From Thioalbus denitrificans (GTDB lineage: Bacteria; Pseudomonadota; Gammaproteobacteria; DSM-26407), in the NCBI RefSeq assembly GCF_003337735.1, contig NZ_QPJY01000006.1, positions 1 to 64,000 on the forward strand: a stretch of DNA of 64,000 bases, written 5' to 3'. The notes beneath the pieces were generated by a model. The model saw nothing but the letters and a program-made list of their open reading frames with translations. It had not been told where the DNA came from and searched no databases. A program made the position numbers and the translations under genes. Positions 1-8,018 of the stretch are shown here, in pieces (the stretch's first letter is position 1; each line of letters begins with the position of its first letter).

Positions 1-12
1 TGCTCCTCTTTC

Positions 13-65
13 TTGGCGGTTAGAGGGGGCCATGATGCTACCGTGGCTTGTCCTCTCACCGCCAA
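13..65. repeat. short inverted repeat at left edge
   Basis: Two 14-bp arms (13-26 and 52-65) are inverted copies with one mismatch, sharing the core TTGGCGG...GAGG, around a 25-bp loop. This could be a transcription terminator for a gene lying left of the window or another member of the intergenic inverted-word repeats seen elsewhere here. There is no T-run after it. Confidence 0.5.
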
Positions 66-103
66 ACTGAGTTGCACTTACGAGTTGAATTCAGGGAGTA
101 TTA

Positions 104-284
104 ACCGCAGATTACGCTGATTTACGCGGATTTTCTCCGTGGCAAGGGAAGCGCACGTCGACAATCCCGCAATGGAGCGTGGGAACGCCATCCCGGATGG
201 CAGAAGACCCTCTCGCCGCGCAGCCAGATCCCCTTGGCCTGCAAAACCCGGGGAAAATCCATGTAAATCAGCATAATCTGCGGT
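104..284. repeat. inverted-pair repeat element A
   Basis: The arms at 104-138 and 250-284 are inverted copies, 35 bp each with four mismatches, built on the word CGCAGATTACGCTGATTTACG. They enclose about 110 bp of unrelated GC-rich DNA. The same word recurs in the element at 20827-21109. No gene is visible in 1-330; this element and the hairpin at 13-65 are all I can see there. Confidence 0.75.
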
Positions 285-330
285 CAGGATCTTTTTGCCT
301 TTCTGCTTGAATTCGTGGCCAGCACTTCCT

Positions 331-1215
331 TCAGGCCGGGGAGCGCGCCGGGGCCGGGGCGTCGAGGTTCCAGTCCGCCCAGATGGGGCGGCAGCCGGTG
401 GGCATTGGAGGCAGACGTCCGAGTTCGCTCCAGGCGCCGGGAGCGTGGAAGTCGGAGCCCGCCGATGCCAGGAGGCCGAACCGGCGCGCCAGCTCGGCCA
501 TGGTCCGGGTCTCCTCCGCGGACTGAACCCCGCTCACCACCTCCAGGCCGATGCCGCCGCATTCCAGGAAGGCCTGCAGCAGCTGCCGCAGCCGTCCCGG
601 CTTGAGCCGGTAGCGGGCCGGATGGGCAATCACCGCCTCGCCCCCGGAGGCCCGGATCCAGGCCACCGCCTCCTCCAGGCTCGCCCATTCGCTGGGCACA
701 TAGGCCGGCCTCCCCGGCCTGAGATAGCGGACGAAGGCATGCTGCATGTCCGTGGCATGACCGGCGGCCACGAGGTGACGGGCGAAGTGGGCCCGTCCGA
801 TCTGGCCCAAGCCGGCATGTTCGCGCGCACCGGCCAGCGCGCCCATGATGCCGCAGCGGTTCAGGCGGCGGTCCATCTCCTCGGCCCGCGCCAGGCGCTG
901 CTCCTGCAGCCGGGCCAGCCCCGCCCGCAGCTCCGGATGGTCGGGGTCCACCCGCAGCCCGACCACGTGCACCAGCCCCTTTTTCCAGGTGACCGAGATC
1001 TCGACCCCCGGCACCACCTGCAACGCCGTCCCCTGGGCGGCCAACCGGGCCTCCGCCACTCCGTCCACGCAGTCATGATCGGTCACCGCCAGTACCGTGA
1101 CCCCGGCCTCGCGGGCCCTGGCCGTCAACTCGGACGGGGTCAGCAGACCGTCCGATGCGGTGGTATGGGTGTGGAGGTCGTAGCAGGCCCTGCCCTTTAC
1201 CCACAAATCAGTCAT
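331..1215 (-). CDS. rnm: PHP-domain phosphoesterase, RNase AM (YciV/TrpH) type
   Basis: This 294-residue cytoplasmic protein belongs to the PHP metallo-phosphoesterase family. Members related to E. coli RNase AM hydrolyse 3',5'-nucleotide bisphosphates and trim short RNA 5' ends. The metal-binding signature is near the N-terminus: DLHTHTTASDG followed by TDHDCVDG, with further conserved His/Asp in the second half (VIAHPARY and GSDFH). Length fits the family. The ATG at 1215 follows a G-rich stretch suitable as a ribosome site, but residues 3-10 (DLWVKGRA) are encoded by one arm of a 23-bp inverted repeat, so the native start could be a little further in. It is divergent from yciB. The assignment to PHP is firm; the RNase AM role is inferred from family resemblance. 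Confidence 0.85.
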   Translation of the reverse strand: MTDLWVKGRACYDLHTHTTASDGLLTPSELTARAREAGVTVLAVTDHDCVDGVAEARLAAQGTALQVVPGVEISVTWKKGLVHVVGLRVDPDHPELRAGLARLQEQRLARAEEMDRRLNRCGIMGALAGAREHAGLGQIGRAHFARHLVAAGHATDMQHAFVRYLRPGRPAYVPSEWASLEEAVAWIRASGGEAVIAHPARYRLKPGRLRQLLQAFLECGGIGLEVVSGVQSAEETRTMAELARRFGLLASAGSDFHAPGAWSELGRLPPMPTGCRPIWADWNLDAPAPARSPA

Positions 1216-1362
1216 CAGAGCCCCCCGGAAGCGTCAGGACAAGGCGTGGTGCGCAGGGAAGGGTGGGTTCCCTTTCCAAGCGCCGCAGCGCAGGACTGGG
1301 GCTTCCGGGGGACTCCCTTCGGGCGACTCGCTGAGGGCCGATTTGTGGGTAAAGGGCAGGGC
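1187..1362. repeat. 23-bp perfect inverted repeat over the rnm 5' end
   Basis: Positions 1187-1209 and 1340-1362 are exact reverse complements, 130 bp apart. One arm lies inside the start of the phosphoesterase gene, the other in the gap before yciB. Perfect identity suggests a recent duplication-inversion, or a structure that matters in the divergent promoter region. Confidence 0.85.
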
Positions 1363-1500
1363 TAGCCATGAGGCGAACAGTATACATGGCCGGGGAACGG
1401 AGCTCGGCGAGCGTGGTCATACGCAGTTGTCCGGAAGCTTATCCTTCACTCACTCAGCTGAACCTTGCGCCGCAATAGGGGCGCCGGGTATCTTGGTGCG

Positions 1501-2058
1501 ATGCAACTACTATTCGATCTGTTTCCCGTCATCCTCTTCTTCGCCGCTTTCAAGCTGGCGGGCATCTACGTGGCCACCGGCGTGGCCATCGCCGCCTCGA
1601 TAGCCCAGGTGGCCTGGGTCTGGCTGCGTCGGCGCCGGGTGGAGGCGATGCACCTCATCACCCTGGGGCTGATCGTGGTGCTCGGCGGTGCCACCCTCCT
1701 GCTGCAGGACGAGATGTTCATCAAGTGGAAGCCCAGCGTGGTGAACTGGCTCTTCGCCGTGGTCTTCCTCGGCAGCCAGTTCGTGGGCGAGAAGCCGCTG
1801 GTGCGCCGCTTCATGGAGAGCAAGGTGGAGCTGCCCGCGTTCGTCTGGATCCGGCTCAACCTGAGCTGGGTGGCCTTCTTCACCCTGCTCGGGTTCGCCA
1901 ACCTGTTCGTGGTCTACCGCTTCGACACCGAAACCTGGGTGAACTTCAAGCTGTTCGGCATGATGGGCCTGACCGTGGCGTTCGTGCTCGCCCAGGCGCT
2001 CTATCTCGCCCGGTACATTCCGGAGGGTTCGGAGAACACCCCCGCGGGAGGCGCGTGA
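1501..2058 (+). CDS. yciB: YciB/septation protein A family inner membrane protein
   Basis: This 185-residue, very hydrophobic protein has about five membrane segments and matches the YciB (IspZ/septation protein A) family, which affects cell-envelope integrity and septation in enterobacteria. The N-terminal [14 protein letters not shown] aligns with the family start, so the ATG at 1501 is preferred over an upstream TTG at 1465, although its ribosome site is weak. The family features [15 protein letters not shown] and [10 protein letters not shown] are present. It leads a short run yciB-yciI-bolA with a 4-bp gap to yciI. Yci genes are neighbours in many gammaproteobacteria. Confidence 0.92.
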   Translation: MQLLFDLFPVILFFAAFKLAGIYVATGVAIAASIAQVAWVWLRRRRVEAMHLITLGLIVVLGGATLLLQDEMFIKWKPSVVNWLFAVVFLGSQFVGEKPLVRRFMESKVELPAFVWIRLNLSWVAFFTLLGFANLFVVYRFDTETWVNFKLFGMMGLTVAFVLAQALYLARYIPEGSENTPAGGA

Positions 2059-2062
2059 CATC

Positions 2063-2365
2063 ATGTACTACGCCATCCTGAGCGAGGACGCCCCCGGCAC
2101 GCTCGAACAGCGGCTGGCCGCCCGGCCGGCCCACCTGGAGCGGCTCAGGGCGCTGCAGGCCGACGGCCGGCTGCTGGTGGCCGGACCCCACCCTGCCATC
2201 GATGCGGAGGACCCCGGGCCGGCCGGCTTTACCGGGAGCCTCGTCATCGCCGAATTCCCGTCCCTGGAGGAGGCCCGGAGCTGGGCCGATGCCGATCCCT
2301 ACATCGAGGCGGGCGTCTATGCCCGGGTGACGGTCAAGCCCTTCCGCAAGGCGCTCCCCGCATGA
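2063..2365 (+). CDS. yciI: YciI-like protein
   Basis: A 100-residue ferredoxin-fold protein of the YCII family. The typical pattern is visible: RPAHLERL, then GRLLVAGP, and DPYIEAGV near the C-terminus with the conserved His and Asp that form the putative active site. The biochemical role is unsettled in the family; some members are dehydrochlorinase-like and others have no known substrate. It sits 4 bp after yciB and overlaps bolA by an ATGA junction, so it is probably co-translated with both. Confidence 0.9.
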   Translation: MYYAILSEDAPGTLEQRLAARPAHLERLRALQADGRLLVAGPHPAIDAEDPGPAGFTGSLVIAEFPSLEEARSWADADPYIEAGVYARVTVKPFRKALPA

Positions 2366-2646
2366 GCGAAGACAGCCGCGTCGCATTCATCCGCCAGCGC
2401 CTGACCGAGGCCCTCAATCCGCTGCGGCTGGAGATCATCGACGAAAGCCACAAGCACGCCGGCCATCGCGGCAATGTCCAGGGCGGCGGCCACTACCAGG
2501 TCACCGTGGTTTCCGAGGCCTTCGCGGGCAAGCGCCTGCTCGCCCGCCACCAGATGATCTACGCCGCCCTGGGCGACGCCATGAAGGCGGAAATCCACGC
2601 CCTCGGCATCAACGCCCGGACGCCGGAAGAGGTGGAGGGCGGTTGA
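2362..2646 (+). CDS. bolA: BolA family protein
   Basis: A 94-residue BolA-fold protein. The class-defining pattern [14 protein letters not shown] and the DESHKHAGH region are present, including the His that coordinates an Fe-S cluster when BolA pairs with monothiol glutaredoxins. In the family these proteins act in iron-sulfur trafficking and, in E. coli, in cell shape and motility switching. The start overlaps the yciI stop (ATGA). No glutaredoxin gene is nearby. Confidence 0.93.
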   Translation: MSEDSRVAFIRQRLTEALNPLRLEIIDESHKHAGHRGNVQGGGHYQVTVVSEAFAGKRLLARHQMIYAALGDAMKAEIHALGINARTPEEVEGG

Positions 2647-2697
2647 TTCAGTCGCCGGTTGCCGGTGACACGCCCCAGCCCCAACATCTCATAAATC

Positions 2698-2838
2698 TCT
2701 CGCCAAGACGCGAAGAACGCCAGGAAAAACAACAGATTGACGGTCTCATACTGCGGCGGCCCTCGTGTGAGACGATGCCTGATGTTTAATTCACAAGCTA
2801 TTAATCATTTTAACCTTGGCGTCTTGGCGGGAAAAATT
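2698..2838. repeat. inverted-pair repeat element D
   Basis: The word CGCCAAGACGCGAAG at 2699-2715 returns in inverted form at 2814-2830 with one mismatch, and A-runs lie on the outside or inside of each arm. The loop is about 100 bp and holds a smaller GTCTCA/TGAGAC hairpin. The element separates bolA from the convergent dioxygenase gene. A related word, GTCGCCGGTTGCCGGT, lies just before it at 2651. Confidence 0.7.
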
Positions 2839-2842
2839 TGGG

Positions 2843-3637
2843 CTAGTCCCATTCGAACGCCGCCAGCGACAGGAAGCCGTGGCTGAAGCCGCGGTGCAGG
2901 ACACGTCCGGGCCGGCCCGGCGTCGCCGCGCCCAGGGGCACGAACAGGGGCAGCAGGTGGTCCGGCGTCGGGTGGTTGTGCTGCGCCTCGGGCGCCTGCC
3001 CGGCATAGTCCAGCAACGCCTCCGCATCCCCCGCCTCCACCCGCCCCGCAAGCCAGTCGTCGAACTGGCGCGCATAGCTCTTCACCGGCGCGTCTTCCGC
3101 CTGGCCGGCGAAATCCCTCAGATTGTGGGTGGCGCCGCCGCTGCCGAGGATCAGGACGCCTTCACTGCGCAGGGGCGCCAGCGCCCGCCCCAGTTCGAAA
3201 TGGTGCCGCGGCCCCAGGGGCATCTGCACCGAGAGTTGCACCACCGGCACCCGGGCCTCGGGGAACATGAACCGCAACGGCACCCAGGCGCCGTGGTCGA
3301 GGCCGCGGGTGGCGTCCGTCTCCACCTGGAATCCCGCGCCCCGCAACCGTCCGGCGATGGACTCTGCCAGTGCGGGCGCGCCCGGGGCCGGGTAGCGGAG
3401 GCGGTAGAGGGGCGCCGGGAAGCCATGGAAGTCGTGGATCGTCCCCGGCCGCTCCGCCGATCCCAGGGCCGGATGCGGTGTCAGCCAGTGGGCGGAGACG
3501 CACAGGATCGCCTCCAGGCCTGCCAGCCGCCCACCCAGCCCGGTCCAGAAGGACTGCGTCGGCCCCTGCTCCAGGGCGACGGTGGGGGCGCCATGGGAGA
3601 CAAACACGCAAGGCAGGGGCAGGCTGGAGACGGGCAT
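2843..3637 (-). CDS. LigB-type extradiol dioxygenase (4,5-DOPA dioxygenase-like)
   Basis: A 264-residue member of the class III (LigB) extradiol ring-cleavage dioxygenases, closest to the YgiD/4,5-DOPA dioxygenase group, which uses non-haem iron or zinc. Motifs seen: FVSHGAPT at the N-terminus, SAHW, HDFHGFP, and a C-terminal THNLRDF segment; the conserved His residues are metal ligands in the family. A strong AAGGAGA ribosome site lies 5 bp before the ATG. It is a single gene, convergent with bolA. The true substrate in this organism cannot be told from sequence. Confidence 0.85.
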   Translation of the reverse strand: MPVSSLPLPCVFVSHGAPTVALEQGPTQSFWTGLGGRLAGLEAILCVSAHWLTPHPALGSAERPGTIHDFHGFPAPLYRLRYPAPGAPALAESIAGRLRGAGFQVETDATRGLDHGAWVPLRFMFPEARVPVVQLSVQMPLGPRHHFELGRALAPLRSEGVLILGSGGATHNLRDFAGQAEDAPVKSYARQFDDWLAGRVEAGDAEALLDYAGQAPEAQHNHPTPDHLLPLFVPLGAATPGRPGRVLHRGFSHGFLSLAAFEWD

Positions 3638-4330
3638 GGGTCTTCTCCTTCACGGAAGAGGAACGGCTGCCCGGTTTGACCACCCGGAACGGATTTCGTT
3701 GTCCATATCCCGCGGCGGGTGAACTGCCGCTGGAACACCCTCGACTGCCGGCGCAGTCCCCAGGCAGCAACCTCCCCGCCCCCCGCTTGTCCCAGTCCAG
3801 CATTCCTGACGGCGCCTCGTCCGGCGCAGCGGATCGACCCTCCGCTACCGCCGCCCCGAGGCGCGCGCGGGCTTCGCCCCGGGCCTGGCCCGCGCAGACA
3901 TCCCCTCAGGGGACCTCTGCCCCCGTCTCGTGGAAAGGCTCCCCGCAGATTCCGCGCCGCTCCAGGCGGCATCGCTGCTGAAGACATGGCTGCGCTATGG
4001 ACTGCTCCGCGGCCTGACCCCCTTATACCCCTACTACTTCTGTAGTTACACCAACTGTCAAGAGAGAATTGTGAGATTCGTGTTCACAATTGGTCTATTT
4101 TTGTATTAAATATGGGTATCCCGTCACAAATTTACGAATATTCCTACTTGTAAATTCAGTACACACTCGCCAAACTTCATCCACCGAGCGAGGAAAATTT
4201 TGACTGAAATCAATTATTGATCCAGGTCAACAACTGCCTCGGTCCGGACCGTTCTGGATAGACCCGGCAGGTCGACAGTTACTTATCAGCCAGCTGCTTT
4301 TCCACGGCTCACGCACACAGGAGTCAGGCC
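3638..4330. other. 693-bp gap before the Tad locus
   Basis: The first 400 bp are GC-rich and contain only weak open frames; none has a ribosome site or family resemblance. From about 4040 the DNA turns sharply AT-rich up to the pilin gene, as expected of a regulatory region. It contains two inverted repeats: 4067-4091, and AATTTAC/GTAAATT at 4129-4156. Confidence 0.6.
4067..4111 (+). promoter_or_regulatory. candidate promoter with palindromic operator upstream of flp
   Basis: AATTGTGA (4067-4074) and TCACAATT (4084-4091) form a perfect 8-bp inverted repeat with a 9-bp spacer. The right arm overlaps a possible -35 box TTCACA (4083-4088), with a possible -10 TTAAAT at 4106-4111 (17-bp spacing). 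A repressor or activator site for the pilus operon is a reasonable inference. The spacer is too long for a CRP site. The distance to the flp ATG is about 220 bp. Confidence 0.35.
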
Positions 4331-4537
4331 ATGCACAAACTCATGAACAGGTTTCACGCAATCCAGGGCCGCATCGCATCCCGCATGCACGCCTTCGCCC
4401 GGGACGAGGAAGGCGCGACCATGATCGAGTACGCCCTCATCGCCGCCCTCATCTCCGTCGCCGCGATCACGGTGCTGAGTCCTCTCGGACAGAAGATCCT
4501 CGCCGTGTTCCAGGACGTTCTGGACGCGATGCCGTAA
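4331..4537 (+). CDS. flp: Flp-type IVb pilin
   Basis: A 68-residue type IVb pilin precursor, the structural subunit of the Tad pilus. The 28-residue leader ends in Gly28. The mature protein starts ATMIEYALIAAL, with the Glu at +5 and Tyr at +6 that typify Flp pilins, followed by one hydrophobic helix. The prepilin peptidase just downstream would cleave after Gly28. It is the first gene of the locus and likely the most strongly expressed. Confidence 0.96.
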   Translation: MHKLMNRFHAIQGRIASRMHAFARDEEGATMIEYALIAALISVAAITVLSPLGQKILAVFQDVLDAMP

Positions 4538-4617
4538 CAGTATCCGGGCGTGTTCGACCCGGGCAGGCCGCCACGTGCCGGCGGATTGGCGGCACGTGGC
4601 GGGGATGGCACAGGAAG

Positions 4618-5049
4618 ATGACGGGGCACGGAATCGTGCTGGCGGTGCTGACCGCCTGGGCCTTGCTGGCCGCCCTTCTCGATCTGCGCTATCGCCGACT
4701 GCCCAACCCCCTGACCCTCGGGGGGGCGGTGATCGCGCTGGGCTGGCTGGCGATCACCGGCGAAGCCCTGGCCGGCCCCCACTGGAGAGAGGCGGTGGTG
4801 TCGGGTGCAGTCGCTTTCGGCTTCACCCTGCCGGCATACCTCGGCGGCGCCATGGCGGCGGGTGATGTGAAGCTGTGCACCGCCATGGGCCTGATGGGGG
4901 GCTACACCGTCACCCTCTGGGCCTTTCTCCTCGGCGGGCTGGTGGCGGGCGTTCTGGCCATCGTGCTGCTGAGGGTCGGCCGGGATCGCCGGGTTCCCTA
5001 CGGCACGGCGATGGCCGTCGGCTTCATGGCCGCACTCTGGTTCAGGTAA
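4618..5049 (+). CDS. cpaA: Tad prepilin peptidase (CpaA/TadV)
   Basis: A 143-residue A24-family aspartic prepilin peptidase in the short form, without the N-terminal methylase domain. The two catalytic Asp are visible: Asp22 in LLDLRYRRLPN and Asp83 in AAGDVKL. There are about four membrane segments. It cleaves the Flp, TadE-like and TadG-like precursors in the inner membrane. It follows flp by 80 bp, the usual order in Tad loci. Confidence 0.93.
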   Translation: MTGHGIVLAVLTAWALLAALLDLRYRRLPNPLTLGGAVIALGWLAITGEALAGPHWREAVVSGAVAFGFTLPAYLGGAMAAGDVKLCTAMGLMGGYTVTLWAFLLGGLVAGVLAIVLLRVGRDRRVPYGTAMAVGFMAALWFR

Positions 5050-5123
5050 CCGGGAGCCGCGGAACCACACAACGAAGACAACACAGTGCGTTGAAGGGAA
5101 GTCGACGCCACAGGGGTAGGTAG

Positions 5124-5606
5124 ATGCACACAGCAATGCCCATGGCCTGGCAGCCTCGCAGCAGGCACAAGCGGTCCCGGAGCGGCGAACGGGGCGCGGC
5201 GCTCATCGAGTTCGCCTTCGCCTTCCCCCTGCTTTTCCTGCTGGTCTACAGCCTGCTGGCCTACGGGATCCTGTTCACCCTCCAGCAGAGCATGACCCTG
5301 GCCGCCGAGGAGGGCGCCCGGGCCGCCATCGCCGTGGACCCGGACTATCCCGATTACGCCCTGCAGGTCCAGACCCGGGCCCGCACGACCGCCATGAACC
5401 GCCTGGCCTGGCTGCCGGAAACCTACCGCGATGTGCTCTCCGCCAACATCGTGGTGGTGATCGACGCCGGCAACGTGGCCACGCTGCGGGTGCGCTACCC
5501 GGACTACGCCGGCAACCCGATCATACCCGCCATCACCCTGCCGGGGCTGGGCTCCGTACCACCCTACCCCGCGGACCTCAGGGCCGAGGCGAGCATACAG
5601 CTTTGA
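5124..5606 (+). CDS. TadE-like pseudopilin
   Basis: A 160-residue TadE-family pseudopilin. After a basic leader, the sequence RGAALIEFAFAFPLLF gives a prepilin-peptidase site (G before AALIEF, Glu at +5) and one membrane helix; the remainder is a periplasmic domain. TadE-like minor pilins are processed by the Tad prepilin peptidase and needed for pilus assembly. The start at 5124 has an AGGGGTAGG ribosome site. Only one short TadE-like gene is present; the second, longer pseudopilin is the TadG-like protein at 13766. Confidence 0.9.
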   Translation: MHTAMPMAWQPRSRHKRSRSGERGAALIEFAFAFPLLFLLVYSLLAYGILFTLQQSMTLAAEEGARAAIAVDPDYPDYALQVQTRARTTAMNRLAWLPETYRDVLSANIVVVIDAGNVATLRVRYPDYAGNPIIPAITLPGLGSVPPYPADLRAEASIQL

Positions 5607-5686
5607 AACGACCGGACCGGCGCCGATGCACCGCCGGTTCCCATGCGCAAGAGACAGACCCAAGAGACCTTTGACGGGGGGGTTCA

Positions 5687-6607
5687 ATGAGTGGAAACGT
5701 GATGAAGGTATCGGCCTGGTTCATGGTGGTGCTCGCCATCGTGCTGGGTATCTATGCCTACAAGCTGACCAAGGAGGCCGCCACCCCGGCCCCCGCCGAG
5801 CCCCAGACGATCGTCCAGACCGTTCCCGCACCCGAAGCCCCCTATCAGGCGGTGATCGCGGTCAAGCCCATCGTGCCCGAGCTGCCCATTCCCGCGGATG
5901 CCGTGAGCCTGAAGCCGGTCTGGGTCATGCCCGCGGGCGGATTCGAGCGCATCGATGCGCTGGCGGGGCGCATCCCCACCCAGCCCATCGACGTGGGCGA
6001 GCCCGTGCTGGAGAAGCATTTCCTGGTCGGCAGCGTCCTGTCCCAGAAGCTGGAGCCCGGCCAGCGGGCCGTGGCCCTGCAGATCAGCGAGGAGACCGGC
6101 GTGGGCGGCTATCCCCAGCCGGGCGACTTTGTCGACGTGCTGCTGTTCCTTCCCGACGACAAGGAGAACGAGAACAGCCAGGCGCGGCTCCTGCTGGAGC
6201 GGGTCAAGGTCCTGGCCATGGGAACCCAGGTCAGCGGCCCGCAGGGCCAGGGCAAACCGAACCAGAGCGCCCGCACCGCCGTGCTCAGCGTGCCGGAAGC
6301 GAAGGCGCTGGAGCTCATGCTCGGTGCCAGCGCGGGAGAAATCCGGCTGTCGCTCCACGCGGCGAAGGAAGCGGAGCAGCTGGCCATGGCGGCGCCTGTC
6401 GGGGAGGCCGCGGCGGAACCCAAGCCGCCGGCCGCCGGCGAGGGGAAGCCGGCGCCCGCCGCCGCCGAGCCCCAGGTCCTGACCCTGAAGGAGTTCGCCG
6501 AGGTCCCCAAGACCGCCACGCAGAAGCCGGCGAACCGGGTCGCGGCCACACCCCGGGTGGTCATCTACCGGGGCGGGCAGCGGGAAACGGTTCCCTGCTG
6601 CCGCTGA
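5687..6607 (+). CDS. cpaB: Flp pilus assembly protein CpaB/RcpC
   Basis: A 306-residue protein with one N-terminal membrane helix (about residues 6-25), then a SAF/beta-clip domain (roughly 45-120) and a RcpC/CpaB domain to about 220. The C-terminal 80 residues are Ala/Pro/Glu-rich and low in complexity. The CpaB family works in the periplasm with the outer membrane secretin of the Tad machine and may bind peptidoglycan. The ATG follows a GGGGGGG ribosome site. It lies 93 bp before the secretin gene. Confidence 0.93.
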   Translation: MSGNVMKVSAWFMVVLAIVLGIYAYKLTKEAATPAPAEPQTIVQTVPAPEAPYQAVIAVKPIVPELPIPADAVSLKPVWVMPAGGFERIDALAGRIPTQPIDVGEPVLEKHFLVGSVLSQKLEPGQRAVALQISEETGVGGYPQPGDFVDVLLFLPDDKENENSQARLLLERVKVLAMGTQVSGPQGQGKPNQSARTAVLSVPEAKALELMLGASAGEIRLSLHAAKEAEQLAMAAPVGEAAAEPKPPAAGEGKPAPAAAEPQVLTLKEFAEVPKTATQKPANRVAATPRVVIYRGGQRETVPCCR

Positions 6608-6700
6608 AGAAAACCGTACTGACGGCCCGGCGCCACACGGCCGGGCTCCGACTCCCTGCCGGGCGCGCAGGGAAGCCTGACAGTAAACGAAGGGGTTACC

Positions 6701-8017
6701 ATGGGTAGAACACTCGCTGCACTGGGTCTGGGAATCGCGCTGCTGGCCGTCGCCCTGCCCGCGGAGGCGGGACAGCCGGCCGCCGTCAAGGTGGAAGTGG
6801 GCCAGCAACGGCTGGTGACGCATCCGAAATCGATCCGCCAGGTCGCCATCGCCGACCCGCAGGTGGCCGATGTCCGCGTGCGCGGCTCCCGCGAAGTGGT
6901 GCTCATCGGCAGGCAGCCCGGCAACACGGAGCTGACGCTCTGGCCCCGGGACAACAGCCCCGCCAGCGGTTTCGCCGTGTGCGTGCCCGGCCCCCTCGCC
7001 GACGGCACCCTGCAGCACTGCCTCGACTCCTCGGCCATGGGTGAGAAGGTCCTGCTGAGCGGCGAGAGCGACAGCCTCCCCGCGCAGGACACCCGGCTGC
7101 AGCTGGTGGGCGACGGCGCCGTCGACGCCAGCCAGACCGCCTTCGACACCCAGGTCCAGACCAATATCCGGATCGTCGAGGTGAGCCGCAACACCCTGAA
7201 GCAGATGGGCTTCACCTTCGGCCGCAACAGCGAAAGCATCACCTTCGCGCTGGGGTCGCCCGGCACCTTCTCCGGCGTGGAGGGAGGGCCCGGCACCGGC
7301 GGCTACACCCTCAACAGCGACAGCGGTTTCCTGCCCATCGCCGAGGCCTTCAACCTCATCGCCGGACGCTCCAAGAGCGGGCTGCTGGCGACCCTGAGCA
7401 TGCTGGAGGGCAACGGCCTGGCCCACACCCTGGCCGAACCGAGCCTGGTGGCCATGAGCGGCCAGTCCGCCAGCTTCCTCGCCGGCGGCGAGTTCCCGGT
7501 CCCCGTCCGCGGCGACAACGAATCGGTGACGGTCGAGTACAAGGAGTTCGGCGTGCGCCTGACGCTCACCCCCTCGGTGCTCTCCGCCGACCGCATCGTA
7601 CTCAAGGTGGCCCCCGAGGTCAGCGAGCTCGACTTTACCGCCGGTGTCGAAAGCGGCGGCGTCTCGGTGCCCGCATTGCGGGTCCGCCGCTCCGACACCA
7701 TGGTGGAACTCGGCGACGGCGAGAGCTTCGCCATCAGCGGCCTCATCAGCTCCGGCATGATCTCGAACGTGGACAAGGTACCCGGCCTCGGCAATATCCC
7801 GGTGCTGGGCGCGTTCTTCAAGTCCACCCGTTTCGAGCGCCAGGACAAGGAGCTCATCATGGTGGTCACCCCGCATGTCGTCCGTCCCGTGGCCCGCAAC
7901 GCCGTGACCCCGCCCCTGCCGGGCGCCGCCTACCAGGACTACAACCCCGGCACCGGGGAACTGCTGTTCTTCGAAACCGGCCGCTTCGATCCCCGCGGCT
8001 ACGGCTTCAGCGAGTGA
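6701..8017 (+). CDS. cpaC: Tad outer membrane secretin CpaC/RcpA
   Basis: A 438-residue secretin with a signal peptide ending at about Ala23 (LPAEAGQ). The N-terminal pilus-secretin domain (VGQQRLVTHPKSIRQVAIADPQ split over residues 30-50) is followed by a short N1-like region and the C-terminal secretin pore domain, with the family signatures VPVR, EFGVRLTLTP, SGLIS and VPGLGNIPVLGAFF. It forms the outer membrane channel of the Tad pilus. Length is normal for Tad secretins. The start has an AAGGGG ribosome site. Confidence 0.96.
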   Translation: MGRTLAALGLGIALLAVALPAEAGQPAAVKVEVGQQRLVTHPKSIRQVAIADPQVADVRVRGSREVVLIGRQPGNTELTLWPRDNSPASGFAVCVPGPLADGTLQHCLDSSAMGEKVLLSGESDSLPAQDTRLQLVGDGAVDASQTAFDTQVQTNIRIVEVSRNTLKQMGFTFGRNSESITFALGSPGTFSGVEGGPGTGGYTLNSDSGFLPIAEAFNLIAGRSKSGLLATLSMLEGNGLAHTLAEPSLVAMSGQSASFLAGGEFPVPVRGDNESVTVEYKEFGVRLTLTPSVLSADRIVLKVAPEVSELDFTAGVESGGVSVPALRVRRSDTMVELGDGESFAISGLISSGMISNVDKVPGLGNIPVLGAFFKSTRFERQDKELIMVVTPHVVRPVARNAVTPPLPGAAYQDYNPGTGELLFFETGRFDPRGYGFSE

Positions 8018-8018
8018 G

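Noticed and set aside
4067-4091. CRP binding site
   Set aside because: TGTGA and TCACA half-sites are present, but the spacer is 9 bp rather than 6.
3826-4109. Open frame ending FTIGLFLY before the pilin gene
   Set aside because: No good start codon or ribosome site, no family resemblance; its last part runs through the AT-rich regulatory stretch.
5684-7876. 730-codon minus-strand frame over cpaB and cpaC
   Set aside because: Antisense to clear Tad genes, with no recognisable motif; a by-product of codon bias.
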